A stretch of 64,000 nucleotides of DNA, taken from NCBI GenBank assembly GCA_024305405.1, contig JAKNDB010000068.1, forward strand, positions 11,393,501 through 11,457,500. The letters are read 5' to 3'. The position numbers and the translations under genes were made by a program. A model generated the notes under the pieces. It did no database searches, was not told the DNA's origin, and saw nothing but the letters and a program-made list of their open reading frames with translations. Below are positions 25,350-40,694 of the stretch, in pieces. Numbering within the stretch: the stretch's first letter is position 1; each line of letters begins with the position of its first letter. The stretch comes from Dirofilaria immitis. Lineage: Eukaryota > Nematoda > Chromadorea > Rhabditida > Onchocercidae.

Positions 25350-26241
25350 AATTATACCGTAATACACATTTGTAGTTTTTTTGACTTTATTCCATGATCC
25401 CAGAATTAATTTTTCGTAGTTAAATTTTTTGATTGTGGACAGTATTTAAAAATATAACTAAGCAATATTCTGCATAACTGTAATGAATTTTATTTTTTGA
25501 TCAGTTCTTTCTTGCTGTTAGTTTTAAACCATTAGAAATATTCACTGATTTTTCTTTGTTGAAATAATCAAATTTTTCGATTTTTGTTGATACTGTTATA
25601 TGTATGCTGTATGACAGCGAATTTTTCATTTTGATAGATCTTGTTGATTCTAGCAAATTCAGTTTCACTTATGATGTTGATTTATGCGGGATGTAACATA
25701 TTTAATTTTTCAGTTTTTTGATTTGATTAGATTTCATTAATATTTGCACTGGTATCGCAAATATCCTGCCATTTTTTGATTGTCGTTTTTTGATCTTGTA
25801 CATTTCGAAAATAAACTTTATCAAGTCGCATCATGTTTCATTGAAAAGACAATGGCTTATGACCAAGAAACATCGGATATTTTAGTGGCATAGAATATGT
25901 GACTACAAGGTCGATACATTCCATATAAACATTTCTTTAATCTCAGATTTTTTGATGCTAAATTTTATTTGTATTATTTTAAGAATGTTTGAACAGTTAT
26001 TTCATGGATTTCGAAACTTTATAGTTATAATATGGAGTACGCGATGTGCTTGAAAAATGTAAATCTATGTGCATTCACATCGAATATGTAGCTCTTAAAA
26101 GTATAATGAGTGGAAGCACATTTCGTAGTAACTGGAGTGTGCATAAACAAACTAGACATGTTCATGTCTAGTTTGTTTATGCGTTCATGCAACGTTTATC
26201 AATAGAATTAGTAGCAACAAAAATTTCGTTTTGTTGAGGAA
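25350..26241. other. Spacer between the two ced-9 copies
   Basis: 892 bp without a supported gene. It contains a long perfect palindrome at 26141-26182, about 60 bp before the copy B start codon. Confidence 0.55.
26141..26182. repeat. Perfect palindrome, 20-bp arms, 2-nt spacer
   Basis: GCATAAACAAACTAGACATG is followed by TT and its exact reverse complement. No mismatch in 20 bp. It lies just upstream of ced-9 copy B and could extrude as a cruciform or fold as an RNA hairpin in the intercistronic transcript. Confidence 0.95.
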
Positions 26242-28527
26242 ATGAATGCTGCTGATTTAGTCGCTGTGAGAAATGATCAGTGTAGCGGCGATGCAAGCAT
26301 TGAATCAGTGGAACTTCTGCGAGGAATTAATACCATACAGGTATAATTTTATACGAAAGAAATTGTGAAAGAATTCTATCAATTCATTTTTTAAAGAATT
26401 TGGTTAACAACACGGATCAGAATATAAGGATTCAAAGATTCATTAATAGATAACAAAAGGTAGCGTTACATGGAAAGCAAATACTAGGGAGTCGAATTCA
26501 GATGTTTTGAGACTGAATCTTAATTTTGACGACAAAGTAATGGTGATGAAAATTCAATCTTCGATTCCTTTGATCATTACTTTGGCTTAAAACGAAAAAT
26601 TGAATATATGTTGTGATTGTTTAATTTTTTATAAGAGCATTAGACCCCTAACAATTTTTTTTGCTCTAAATATTAAACAAAATCCTTTCATCTTGTTTCC
26701 GTTTCTTTTTAATTTAGCTTTATAAAAAGTTCGAAACATTATGACTAGATGAAGTTGTCTTTGGTTCCTTGACTGAACTTCCATGTCATGGTGTTTCTTT
26801 TTCTGCTCTTCACAAATTCATATATTCTAAAATTTAGTGTTTATTATCAGTTATAGAATTATGTCACTGATTATATCCAGCATCGTGTACACTTACACGA
26901 CAGCTATTGTCCACGTTTGCCAGAAATTCCGGTTTCTGATGATTATCGGTTTGAGCTAATTCGAACGGTTGCCTTGATTTTTGAAAAGAAACATGCACAA
27001 GAGCTTACAAATATGGTTACAGCATTATGTCTGAATGGAAGGTTCACATTTCAACGATATGTTGAAGTAAGTAAATAATGCATGATACAATAACCACAAT
27101 AGTCGAACGACTTGTCTAGCAAAAGAAAAAGTATTTTGAATGAGAAGTTTAAATATTATTTAAATTACTCCTTTTATTCATTCATTATATTGTCTCAATT
27201 TCTGTAAATTAACTTAGTATGAAATGATTTTACTACTCACATGTGTAGCAGTCGTTTTATTTAAAAAAAAAAAAAAAAAAGAGCTTTATGTCTATTATCT
27301 TAAATTTTCTCGCCACCTATATATATGATATTATAATTTTATTTGTTAGATACATAAATCTAGCTAATAGCATGTGATATATTTCTTAGAATTACATCCA
27401 TATTTCTTTTTTTTTCTGGAGAGAGATATCTAATCGCTTATATCTTATTATGGTCTTTATTTGGGATATAGAATTCAAACAATTTAGCCAGTAAACACTC
27501 GTTATTGTAGGTCGTAGAATGTTTTGTGCAAAATGATGATGATGAACCAGACGAACAATTATCTTATGGGCGATTAGTGGCATTGATTGCATTTGCTGGA
27601 TTAGTTGCAATAAAATTATGTGATATGAAAATGTTTCCGGAAATCTCAATGATTGCCTCGTATACTTCTAAATTCTTGCACAAACGGATTGCTTTGACAT
27701 GGCCACAAAATAAACGATCCTGGGTAAACAAATAAATTGCTTTTTTAATACGTGGAAATTATTTTCCCTGAATTTTCCTTTTTTCTTTTGATATTAGAGA
27801 AATGATTTTATTCCGTATTAGTCGGAACAAGATTTAAGAACTAATAGAGCATAAATCCACAGTCGTTATTAGCGCTATTAAAAGTAGCAAGTTTTGCAAA
27901 TAAGTCGAGCTGAACGAAATAAGGATAATACTAAATTTCAAAGCTAAAGCAGCATGAAACATTCTGCAATGTTTAGAAGTGTTTGTTAAGCAGAAGTGAA
28001 TTTATCTTTGCTGAGCAGAAATAAAAAGACTGCAGCTTAACATTTCTAATCTTCATATTAGACAATACTGATGCACTAACTTTTTTTGTATTAAGACTGG
28101 CATTTTACATATGTATTTATATTTAAATTATATTTGTGGAGAATAATCAGTGGAATTTCGTAAAATTCTGATGATAACTGCAAATATTCATGATAGGTAC
28201 TCCGATAGGTGATTAACTTCTCTTGTATATTGGAATACTGAAACATTCATGAAATTGTCTTTTTTAATTCGCAATCATTATGTTCAGTTTTCTTAATTTT
28301 AATCATTTTAATTTAATTTTTGCATTAATTTACGGTTTTTACTTATTTTAGGAGAGCTTTTTGATCGCGCGAAAATAATAATTGATAAGAGTACAGTTGA
28401 AGAGAATAAACGAGTTAACTTAAAATCAGAATGTAGTTGGTGGCTATCAATTAGAACGTTGGTGATATTTGGTATTTTTGGTATTGGTGCTTTCACGTTG
28501 ATAAAGACGGTGCTTAAAGCACGATAA
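26242..28527 (+). CDS. ced-9: CED-9-like BCL-2 family protein, copy B
   Basis: Paralogue of copy A. Exons 26242-26340, 26857-27066, 27511-27723, and a last exon from 28352 or 28357 to 28527, about 230 residues. Second exon YVTDYIQHR...EKKHAQELTNMV aligns to copy A without gaps. BH1 SYGRLVALIAFAGL is at about residues 121-134, then SMIASYTSKFLHKR and BH2 LTWPQNKRSW at about 164-174. The tail is WWLSIRTLVIFGIFGIGAFT plus LIKTVLKAR, a classic C-terminal mitochondrial/ER anchor of about 20 residues. All exons are open, unlike copy A. The one loose point is the last junction: exon 3 ends TGG/GTAAAC in phase 0 while the obvious acceptor at 28351 needs phase 1; a lost G in the GGG run or use of the acceptor at 28356 would solve it. 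Confidence 0.9.
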
Positions 28528-29837
28528 TCTGTGATCGCAACAAGATATTTGGTATTTAGAGTATATTTTCATCTATTTTGTTTGAAAGAATTGTCAAATT
28601 TAGGAAAGAAAGATATAAAGCTAGAAAATTATATGAAAATGTTAAAAAGAATGATGAATAATGCTGGAATCTTTCATACTTCATAACATCTTTTGATACC
28701 ATCGACATTAGCTATTAATTATAAATGCAATGGTAATAAGGATAGAATTAAAATGGTACTATAATTTGAAGGATCTCTGATTGTTTTGTTAAACAGTTAA
28801 TCACGATAAGCTAAAATTGTGCTAGACAAAGCCTTATTATAAGTTTTAAGGTTTTTCTGATATTGTTATCGACTTATTCATTGTTACCTCTTCCATTCAT
28901 CTTATTTTAATCTCTTGCTATCATTAAACATGCTTTTATCGATTGTCCCTTTAGTCATGCTTTATTTATTTATCACAATAGCGCATGATCTCAGTGTTTA
29001 CTCCAGCTATCACTCATGTTTTATTAACTAATTTTAAATGTGCAGATAGCTTTTCAGGAACAGTGTGGCCAGTAATGTTTGGAGACTTTTCAAATTTGCT
29101 TTTTCAGCAGACTTTTTTGATGAGTGTTATTTTAATTTGTTGTTATACAGCTTTCAAAATTTTCGTGGATTCCAATTCGTGTTATGAAGAGTTTTTTTGA
29201 ATTTGTAGTTCAATTGTTCGCCATGCTTTTCCCATTCTAACTCCTCCAACCTAATAAATTCCTTTCCGCCTTTCTGCATCATAATTCACTACATGTTATT
29301 GCATTTCTAATTTTGTTTTCATGAAATAAAAATTCTTTTTTTTGTCATTCTTCAATTTTTGTATGTAATATATTTTAGTTGGATTTCCCAAAACAATCCA
29401 TCAAAAATCGCATCGATACCATATGAAAATTGTAATTGACGATAGTTCAGACATATCCTTTAACGTTATTATTCTTTAGTTAATCTCACTACTGTTTTTA
29501 ATATGTCTTATGCACTTGATAAATATTTTATGTGCTTCTCTTTTTATTTCTTCCATACAGTTCCTGGAAATTCTTACTTTGTCATCCAAAAAAAATTTGT
29601 GCATTCCAAGACAATGTTGATATCATGGTTGTATCCGAAAAAAATTCAGTCAATAATTAGGGCCTACAAGAGGTGCGAGTTCCGAAATATGGGAGATTTG
29701 AAGTTGTTCAACTTGTTGAAGAAATATGGAACGCGTTAGGATATGACATAAACAGTTGTTTGGAATCATTGATATTGTTATATCTTATGCTTCAATTTTT
29801 TGAGGCATCGAAACCGACTGATGTTTTCAGTTGCGGA
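28528..29837. other. Spacer ced-9B to DMAC2, with coding-like fragments
   Basis: 1.3 kb. Frames at about 29562-29650 (DNVDIMVVSEKNSVNN) and 29654-29820 (EVRVPKYGRFEVVQLVEEIW) look more protein-like than the surrounding AT-rich DNA, and the second runs open into the DMAC2 start. I could not assemble them into a gene or match a family; they may be an unrecognised small gene or an upstream exon. Confidence 0.35.
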
Positions 29838-32800
29838 ATGAACAATATTCAATACATATTTGGGAGGCCTGTTATTCGGAAATGTATTGAATGTCAAAAG
29901 CGTACCTTCATCCATCGATGGAGCAAGTTCATACGATGGCAAGAACTGGTGGCAGAAGAAGTGGAAGAAAAGAAAGTTGAGAAATCTATCAAAAATTATA
30001 TCAAGTTAGGAGATGACGCATACCTTTCACCTGAACGGATTGAGGATGGTAAGGTTATAAACAATATGTATTTCACATCTTCTATATCAGACGCAAGAAT
30101 ACTTTATACTTCGAAGCCTTAACTTTTTTTCCTAATAATGAAATAAGAATTGATATTATTTTATGTCGATTGATTTTGTTAGAATCATTAATTGGTTCAT
30201 CGGCATAATATAATTAGTTTTGCTAAAAAGTAGATTGGGATATAACTTTTTTAGAAGTTTTCTCAATGCTTCCTTTTTTGTTTCCATTCAAAAACGAAAA
30301 AATTGAGGCTGTTAGAAATTTACTAAAGTCAAAAACTCCAGTAAAGTCTAAATCTACTTTTGAAGACAGCGGTTTCAGTTAATCTATTAGCATCAGTGTT
30401 CTGATATAAATTTCAGTTTTGCCGAAGAAACAGCGAGAGGATGTACCAAATGATATCGAATTTAATACGTTTTATACTCAATTGCGATACGTTGATCATA
30501 GTTTGGATAATTTACGTCGTTTTAAACGTTATGAACATTTTCAACATCTTCAGTATGATCAAAGGTAATTGTCAAATTTGTTTATTAATAATTGTTATTA
30601 TTGTTATCCATTCTAAGTGAGATTAAATTATGTACAAAAGCTTTTTCTGTATTATTTACTAAAATACTGTATTTGTCGATATTGGTTTAAATCAATAGAA
30701 AAGATAATATTGAAAGAAAACTTCCAAATCATCCGAATATCTCACTGTTTTGATCTGGATGATTTGATAGAATTTCTACATTTTCATGTTGATTTGTTAT
30801 TAAGTATGTCAGTACGACACGACAAATGTTTAAACAATTTTTTAAAGCAATTTGAATTTTTTAAGCATATCAAACAATACGATAGAACGATTTAGGCAAT
30901 TTCAAACAATTTTCAATAGGAAATTTGGAAAATTTTTCAGTGTTTGAAAAATTTACAATAATGAAATGGATTGTGATCGTTTGATTGATTAACTAAGTAA
31001 ACGATGTTCTGAATTAAAATAGATAGTTATAAAGATTGACAAGATTAATCTCTTTTGGCACGAAGAAGAGATTGAAGCATGTTTCAGTTATCATTATTAA
31101 TAGAATATATGATTGAATGAGGTATTCAAGCATTAATAATAAAATGATTATGAGAGAAAAGAAGAAAATTCCATTTAATGCCACATTTACTATTCTAATT
31201 GAATTAAAGAGAATAAATAGCATAAAATAGAAATGGTCGGAGCAAATAAAAAGTAGTATGATCAAATTCAGTAAATGCCATATTTTTCGGCAATATGTTT
31301 CAACATTGTATAATCTGCCATAGTACCGCTGTCAAGTTCAAAAATTCTACTGAAATCATTAATCGGTTCATTGGCATAATTTACATTGCACCAGTCCTCA
31401 TTACAGCAGCATAGCGTACCGAATAGTTCACGCTTTTCTTGAGCCGGACGTATCGTAACTTCATGGGCACAATAATTTGGATAACCAAATAAATTATCTT
31501 TCAGTTTACCAACTGGATACTTTGTGTCTTCCGTTATATTACTAATCATAATCTAAATTTAAATTTTTCAATTTTGATGCTACGTAATGTAGTTCTAATA
31601 TTAAATAATTAGGTGGGCTAGATTCATAATTCCATACTATCTTATTTTATTGTTTTATTTCATAATGACAGATAAAAAGAGAAGAATTGAAATTATAAAG
31701 AGAATGATAATCCATCCATACCTCACATATGAAGCTGTTATCACAGCCGCGGATAGTTTTTCGTATATTATATGGTCAGTTCCATTAAACGTAAAACAGT
31801 ATCCATTGGGGCCGCATTCTTCTTCTGCTTGAAATTTTTGTGTGGTCGAAAACACTTCACAGATGAAATAGATGGAAGAGATACTAATAATATGATGCTT
31901 AATGATCTCAAATTGTACGATAGTGTGGAACAGCTACCCATTATTGATGAGCCAATATTTAATGATGGCAATTTGCTATTGTAATATTATATATTTTCAT
32001 TATACAATGACAGATTTAACTAAGCTTAAATTAGCATAAAAATAAGAGCAGATATTTGTAAAACCAAGTATTCCTATTCTGCTTATTTCAGAAAGAGTTT
32101 TTCTTGCTAAAGATTTGTAATAGATTACCATGTTTGTCGTTCCGGAAATTTTTTAGATTCTCAGAAAATTTCATCAGAAAAATTTGTTTTAAGGAGTTGT
32201 TAATTCCGCAATTTTTAATTTTGTTTGTTTCAATAAAAAAAGCAAGCAAATCAAATAAAATTATGTTGAAGACTATTCTAATATCACCAAACAATTGAAA
32301 ATTTCAAGATCAAAAAGAACAAGGGAATATTATCACTATCACACCAAACTGAAATCAATTTTTGAATCCCGTATCATTTCGGGATACAACTTCGATATAT
32401 TATGGTTCCAGTGTATTTTAATTATATTTCATGATACTTCAGATTTATTCCGGAACGTTTATTATTCCTTGGACCAGATTTAGCTGCTGCTCATTTTTGG
32501 TACATCGTGGAGCAGCCGTGAAGTTTGTCGCTGACAATGTATGGATTAAAAGGATGATAAAGGAAATTATACATTACCAGGACGGAAAATTCCAGGCCTT
32601 TATATTGAGGCAATTGATGCTAGCGATACAGAATTGATGTTCGAAGGTTTAATGGAAATATTTTTTCTATATTAGGAATCTTGTTTTAAGAATATTATAT
32701 TGTTTTGAAAATATTAATGATAATATATGATGTTGAATAACACAAATCGCGTTTTTGTTTACATTCCAGAAAAGATGTAATTTGTATTCATGAGTGGTCG

Positions 32801-34981
32801 CAGTTTTTTCAAAATAAAGCTGTAGTTGCACGGTTACGTTCTTAAAATTTTGCAAATTTCATGAATTTTCTTTTCGTTTTTAGACATAAACGATTAATGC
32901 TAAATTTAATTCAGGTCTGGAAAACCTAATCGACCTAAGTCACTTGCGACTACTACGACTTGCTGGTTGTTGTTATGCAGATGATTGGATGATGTCACGT
33001 ATTGGTGCATTGTTCCCAGAATCACTTGAAATGCTAGATCTTAGTGACTGTAATCGAATTACAGCGAAAGGTTTGGCTGGTCTCAGAACGCTCAAGAAAT
33101 TGCGATATCTTCGATTGGAAGGATTTGGTCATGTTAAGGTATTGATAATATTATTAGAAAAGCCATTACAGGAATATTCCAATTTTTTTTGATTCTGCTT
33201 TTTCTGTGATAAAACGGATGAATTAAAATATAATTCTTTTATTTTTATGCCAGCACATAGAGGATAATAAAAATGAAGGATTAAGGAATCTTTCATATTT
33301 GGAAGCGATTATACTAACTGCATGCCGTTCTTTATTTACTTATGGAATTATCACTTACCGTGGGAGTGAATATCCGTGTATTCCAATCCTTTATACCTGT
33401 AAAGAAAATAAAAGATTGTAAAATATGATTATAACATTGTTAAATGCTACATGAAAATGATTACAAGAAGGAGGAATGCCATAATTTTAGAGATATTTCA
33501 GGATGTGGCAAAAACGGCTTTATTATTAGAAGAATCGATTCCAAATCTGAGAGTATTTGGAATTAATTATGAAAATGCTATGCAGTCATTGCAGAGAGAG
33601 ATGAAACTTTTGGCAAATGAAAGGATTGTCACCGATGCGAAAGGTTATGTATTGAAGTTATTATAACACAAGAACTCAGTGTGGATTCGTGAATGATTCA
33701 GGAATGGATGTAAATGACAAGATAGAAAAAAAAGAAAGTGGTAGGAAAGTTTTTTGTCTGAGATTATAGATTATTCGTCAAGAGTAAATATTTGAGAAAA
33801 TACTCTAAGCAAAATGCACCATTCTATTTATGATTGTTGAAAAATTTTCTAAAAAAATGGAAGATGGAGTATTTATACGTAAATAAATTGCGAAGATTCA
33901 ATCTAAACTTGTTTCTTAAGAAGAAATGAATTTATTTTTATTGCTTGCAGGTAACGCATATGCTGAGGATGATGATGGGCGATTATTCTATGTCGCTGGC
34001 CGAATAAACGAACGACCTGCAGTTACAGATGACGATAAACCGTTGATGACAAGGTTTTGCTTTTTAGTTTTAAATTATAAATTTCAATTTTACTTTTTTT
34101 TCATACTGGAAAGCAATTTTTATATCTAATATTATAAGAAAGTGAAATAGAAACTTAAAACATTTTTATTTTACTTCTTTCTCTGAAAGGCCTTTAATGA
34201 TTTGCTCTATTAATTAAGCGAAGTGATATTACTATAGATACTATAAGCTTTTCCGACGGATCAGTATTTTAAACCACAAATCATTACTTTGATTTGTGAT
34301 TTAAAATTTGTTTTTTACTTAGTGACTGAACAATTATTATTAGGATTAGAGGAATTTTTTCTATTTTTATTTTGAATTCGTTTTGCAAAAAAAATAAGAA
34401 AATATTTTACTAGAGCATGCTAATATTTACAGCACAATTCGACGTGAACTTCCGGAAATAGAAATTGCTGAATTCGAACGATTGGACGAACTTTCGGGTG
34501 GTAAATTACGACATTTATTGGTGGGTTCACCGAGTGGCTATTCGTGGACTCAAGAAGTATTACAGAAATAATTTTCTTTTTCCTTTCATCACTTATAAGG
34601 GAGAGATTATTATTAAAAATAATAAACATTAAACAGTTGCAAACTCGGAAAAATTTTCACAAGTATTTAAATTTTTGTTTGAATACCACAACCACGTGAT
34701 GAGACTTTTAAAGTTTTAAATTAGTTTTTTAATGATGAGATTTGACTCGAACAGTCGTCTTAACTGATTCACGCATTTTTTTGAAGGTGGAAACGATTCT
34801 TAGTTTTGAAAAGAAATGGAAGAAAAAGCTTGGTATTCCGATAGATCAAAAACTTTTGCCAAGATCGGAACGCATATCACAACCAGATGATTCAATGAAG
34901 ACGAGCAATAATTCATTGTCTGATAAACAGGAAGATTATATATTAATTGAAGATAGGATAAAAGAGAAAGTCAATATGTGA
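29838..34981 (+). CDS. DMAC2: DMAC2/ATP5SL-like mitochondrial LRR assembly factor, extended C-terminus
   Basis: Family acts in assembly of the distal membrane arm of complex I. Exons 29838-30048, 30417-30564, 32443-32646, 32915-33138, 33502-33643, 33951-34053, 34433-34556, 34787-34981; all phases agree, about 450 residues. The ATG lies 7 nt behind TTTTCAG and opens a basic presequence (MNNIQYIFGRPVIRKCIECQ). Family motifs: FLGPDLAAAHF, VHRGAAVKF, YIEAIDASDTELMFEGLENL, then the cysteine-rich LRR block RLAGCCYADDWMMSRI, LDLSDCNRITAKGLAGL, and SIPNLRVFGINY (human CEVVGVDW). Human DMAC2 ends soon after this; here exons from 33951 add about 190 charged residues (LFYVAGRINERPAVTDDDK, FEKKWKKKLGIPIDQKLLP). 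Without splicing at 33643 the protein would stop at 33666. Missing bases at 32494-32498 (T5) and 32548-32553. Core identity strong, extension moderate. Confidence 0.82.
31268..31941 (-). CDS. Small secreted Ly6/three-finger-like cysteine-rich protein
   Basis: Two exons, 31727-31941 and 31268-31552, about 166 residues, nested antisense in intron 2 of DMAC2 (30565-32442). A signal peptide (SLSIILLVSLPSISS) precedes a cysteine module opening KCF, then EEECGPNGYC, PNYCAHE and closing LCCCNEDWCN; the terminal CC-x(n)-CN pattern is the hallmark of Ly6/activin-receptor-type ectodomains common in nematodes. N-glycosylation sites FNGT and SNIT are present. After CN there are about 38 polar residues and no hydrophobic tail, so a secreted rather than GPI-anchored product is expected unless an exon is missed. 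One T is missing in the run at 31849-31852 (A4 on +), between KCF and the second cysteine; restoring it joins signal peptide and module. Family member not identified. Confidence 0.72.
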
Positions 34982-37000
34982 ATTTTTATTTCTAATTTAG
35001 GATCTTTTGTGATTAAAAAGGCTTTGAGTTTTAGTGTTATACTTTTGAAAACGTGATAGCATTGGTTGAGGAATTTAGGAATTTATTTCGAAATCGTTTA
35101 TAAAATTTTCTGTAGGATATCTTGAACAACTGGTTTAATAATTAGTTTAGTAATTATATAATAATATATTCATGTGTGTTTTTATGTGATCAAGCGATAT
35201 GTGCATTTATATTTTGTTACAAGTATATTTATGTTAAGGTAACAAATCTTTACATATTTAATTTTATTTCTTGAAATAAGCGGCCTATTTGCACGTGATG
35301 AAATCAGAGTTAAGAAAATGGTCAAAAATTTATTGAAACTTTGACGGTGTGTGATTCAATGAGGTGTAATATGTACTTTAATTTTTTTCGTTGATTTTAA
35401 TATATGTAAACTTCATTATTATAAGTTTATGATAAAAGGCATTGAAGAATTTGAAAATATTACTTACAATGATTTTTTTCTCATCAAATCATAACGATAT
35501 AAACCATAAATTAATTGCATGCACGATACATGATAAGAAAAAAAGAATTTTTGTTTGAAACCAGTAAAATTAGCAATGATTGTGAATACATTATTGGAAT
35601 GTTAACAAATTGGAATTAAAATTCAATAAAGCACATTGTAGTTCAGCATTTGACATTAATGAATGAAATTGATAAAAGTGATTTGTTTGAATTATCAATG
35701 AGAGAAATGAGACTTTATTTAATAAGAAAGTAAAGCCTTTACATGAAAAATAGTCGAGTAATTTTTTTATGAAATTTGCATGGAAGGTTTTGAATTTACT
35801 TTTCCAGAAGTGAACAAATAGTTTTGGTAAAAGGAGGCAAACGATTATGTCTAGTGAAAATTCAAGTTTTTTTTCATTGAGTTAATGAATAGAATTAAGA
35901 AAATAAGTGATATATCAGTTCATGTTATCGGCAATCAGAAAACTATCGGATCGAAAAATCATCCCCTCGTAATGATCTTTGTCCCTTTGGAATAACTTGG
36001 TGGGCGATTTTGGTTAATTTACCTAAGTAATTTTTACCTAAGAGGTAAATTTGCAAGTACATTTCCGCATAGTATTTGCAGTTGAACGAACATAGCTGGA
36101 GAAATAATTGCACATTAATAAATGGTATTATAAATTTAGGTGAAAATATTGCGAGGTATCCGTTACATTAATTAATTTCTGATTTTATTAGATTGAAATT
36201 TTTATTTTTCAAATTTATTAATTCAAACTGAATTTTTTCCTTTAGCAAATAGAAAAAATAATTTTTATTTTTTCTTTGAATTTTATAATTTCCAAAAATA
36301 AATATTTAAATATAAATTCAATTCCTACGACTTTCTCTTCCTTTTGCTTTATCAATAAAATTTTAAAAAATTATTAGTTATCAACAAGCATTGCAAGTTT
36401 TTGCACATAAATTTGCTTTTTCATCGCATTCATTGAAAAAAGTGCCAACTTACATATTAAATAATTTCCACGATCTTCGCATACTTTCGCTAATTTTTCG
36501 GCGTTTTATTGTTACTGTTATTGTCGTCATTAATGTTATTGTTTTCATTGTTATTGTTGTTGCTATTATTTGAACAAAAGCCGCAAGTGAATGGGCAAAT
36601 CGTTTTCATAGAATGATGTGAGAAAAAATCATCACAACCAATAATTCGTACCAATATTGGACATGAATAATCGAGATCATGGCAAGTAGTTGCTAAAGAT
36701 TTTAAACATATAATCTTTTATTTTATATTACTTCTATAAAATTTAACGAAAATATTAAAAATAAATTAAATTTGTATATATTTTCAAAATATTTACTTCA
36801 TCAATTACTTTTAAATTTAAAATTTCATTGATTTAAAACTTTGTTATACTTCTAAATATACCTTTGCTGTGATCACAGAGATAGGAATCATAGTAATAGG
36901 AGTAACAGTTGTAGTTAAATGCCGCATTCTTCCAAAATTCATATTGGTATTAATAGAAAATTCTGATGGCAAGCTTGATATTATCGATTCTGTTTTTGAC

Positions 37001-37021
37001 TTTGTTTTTGTTGTTGTTGTT

Positions 37022-37054
<33 letters not shown>

Positions 37055-37060
37055 GCTGTT
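37001..37060. repeat. (GTT)n microsatellite
   Basis: About 17-18 near-perfect GTT units with one ATT interruption and TTTG-type degeneracy at the left end. The complementary array (CAA)n lies about 560 bp downstream. Confidence 0.95.
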
Positions 37061-37619
37061 ATCGCCTTGTTTTCCAGTTGAGCGAAACAAGTACCACATG
37101 ATTTCGGGCATAATTCGTTGGCAATTGTCTCGCTTGAGCAATAATCGAAGAGTGATATTGACCAAATGACGCAACGCCAACTTTTATCAGTGCACTCATT
37201 GATAGGCTGAAAGCAAACAGACTGATAAGGGATGCTTCAGAGATTATAGAAATTAATTAATTTTGATTAATATATAGAAGGATGTATAAAATGAAGGAAA
37301 TAAGATGAACGGATAATGACATCGATAAGGTATGGGATGATATAGTGAAAAAGCATTGAAATTTATTGATATTTATATTTATTGCTCATATCAATTTATA
37401 TCTTTATAGAATTAAAATCTTTTATAAAAAAGTAGATTCAAAAAGATGTAAACTAGAAAAAGATTTTTTGATAATTCTTTAAAATTTTTGTTTTATTTAA
37501 AATTTTAATAATAATGAACGTCTGATAAGGAATGCTTTAGAAAAATAAACGAAACGAATAATCAATAATTGAATTAATTTATAAACATAATATTATGAAT
37601 AAACAGTTTAATATTGTTG

Positions 37620-37659
<40 letters not shown>
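37620..37659. repeat. (CAA)n microsatellite
   Basis: Thirteen perfect ACA/CAA units. On this strand it is the reverse complement of the (GTT)n array at 37001-37060, so the two can pair as an inverted repeat. Confidence 0.95.
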
Positions 37660-37892
37660 TAAAACGATAAAGAATAACACAATGAGGACAATACAATACA
37701 TCGAACTCATTATGGTAAAATTCGATACTTTTTTAACATATATTATTATATTATGTATAAGCTAGATTAAGTATATCCAAAAAAAAATTTGAATAATTAT
37801 TATTGGAAAGATATGCAATAAATGCACATTAGTTGCAAGAAATGAAACTTTCTTTTTGTTTATGAATATATTTATTTATTATTTTTTCATAT

Positions 37893-40694
<2,802 letters not shown>

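Larger units (their letters stand above)
34982..37892. other. Intergenic, convergent DMAC2 / astacin
   Basis: 2.9 kb of AT-rich DNA with no supported gene. Contains (GTT)n at 37001-37060 and (CAA)n at 37620-37659, listed separately. Open frames of poly-V, poly-L or poly-N over the first array are repeat artefacts. Confidence 0.6.

Noticed and set aside
28985..29200. 71-codon frame after ced-9B
   Set aside because: Low-complexity hydrophobic product, no homology, and no acceptor in phase with neighbours.
36869..37180. Poly-V, poly-L and poly-N frames
   Set aside because: Translation of the (GTT)n microsatellite.
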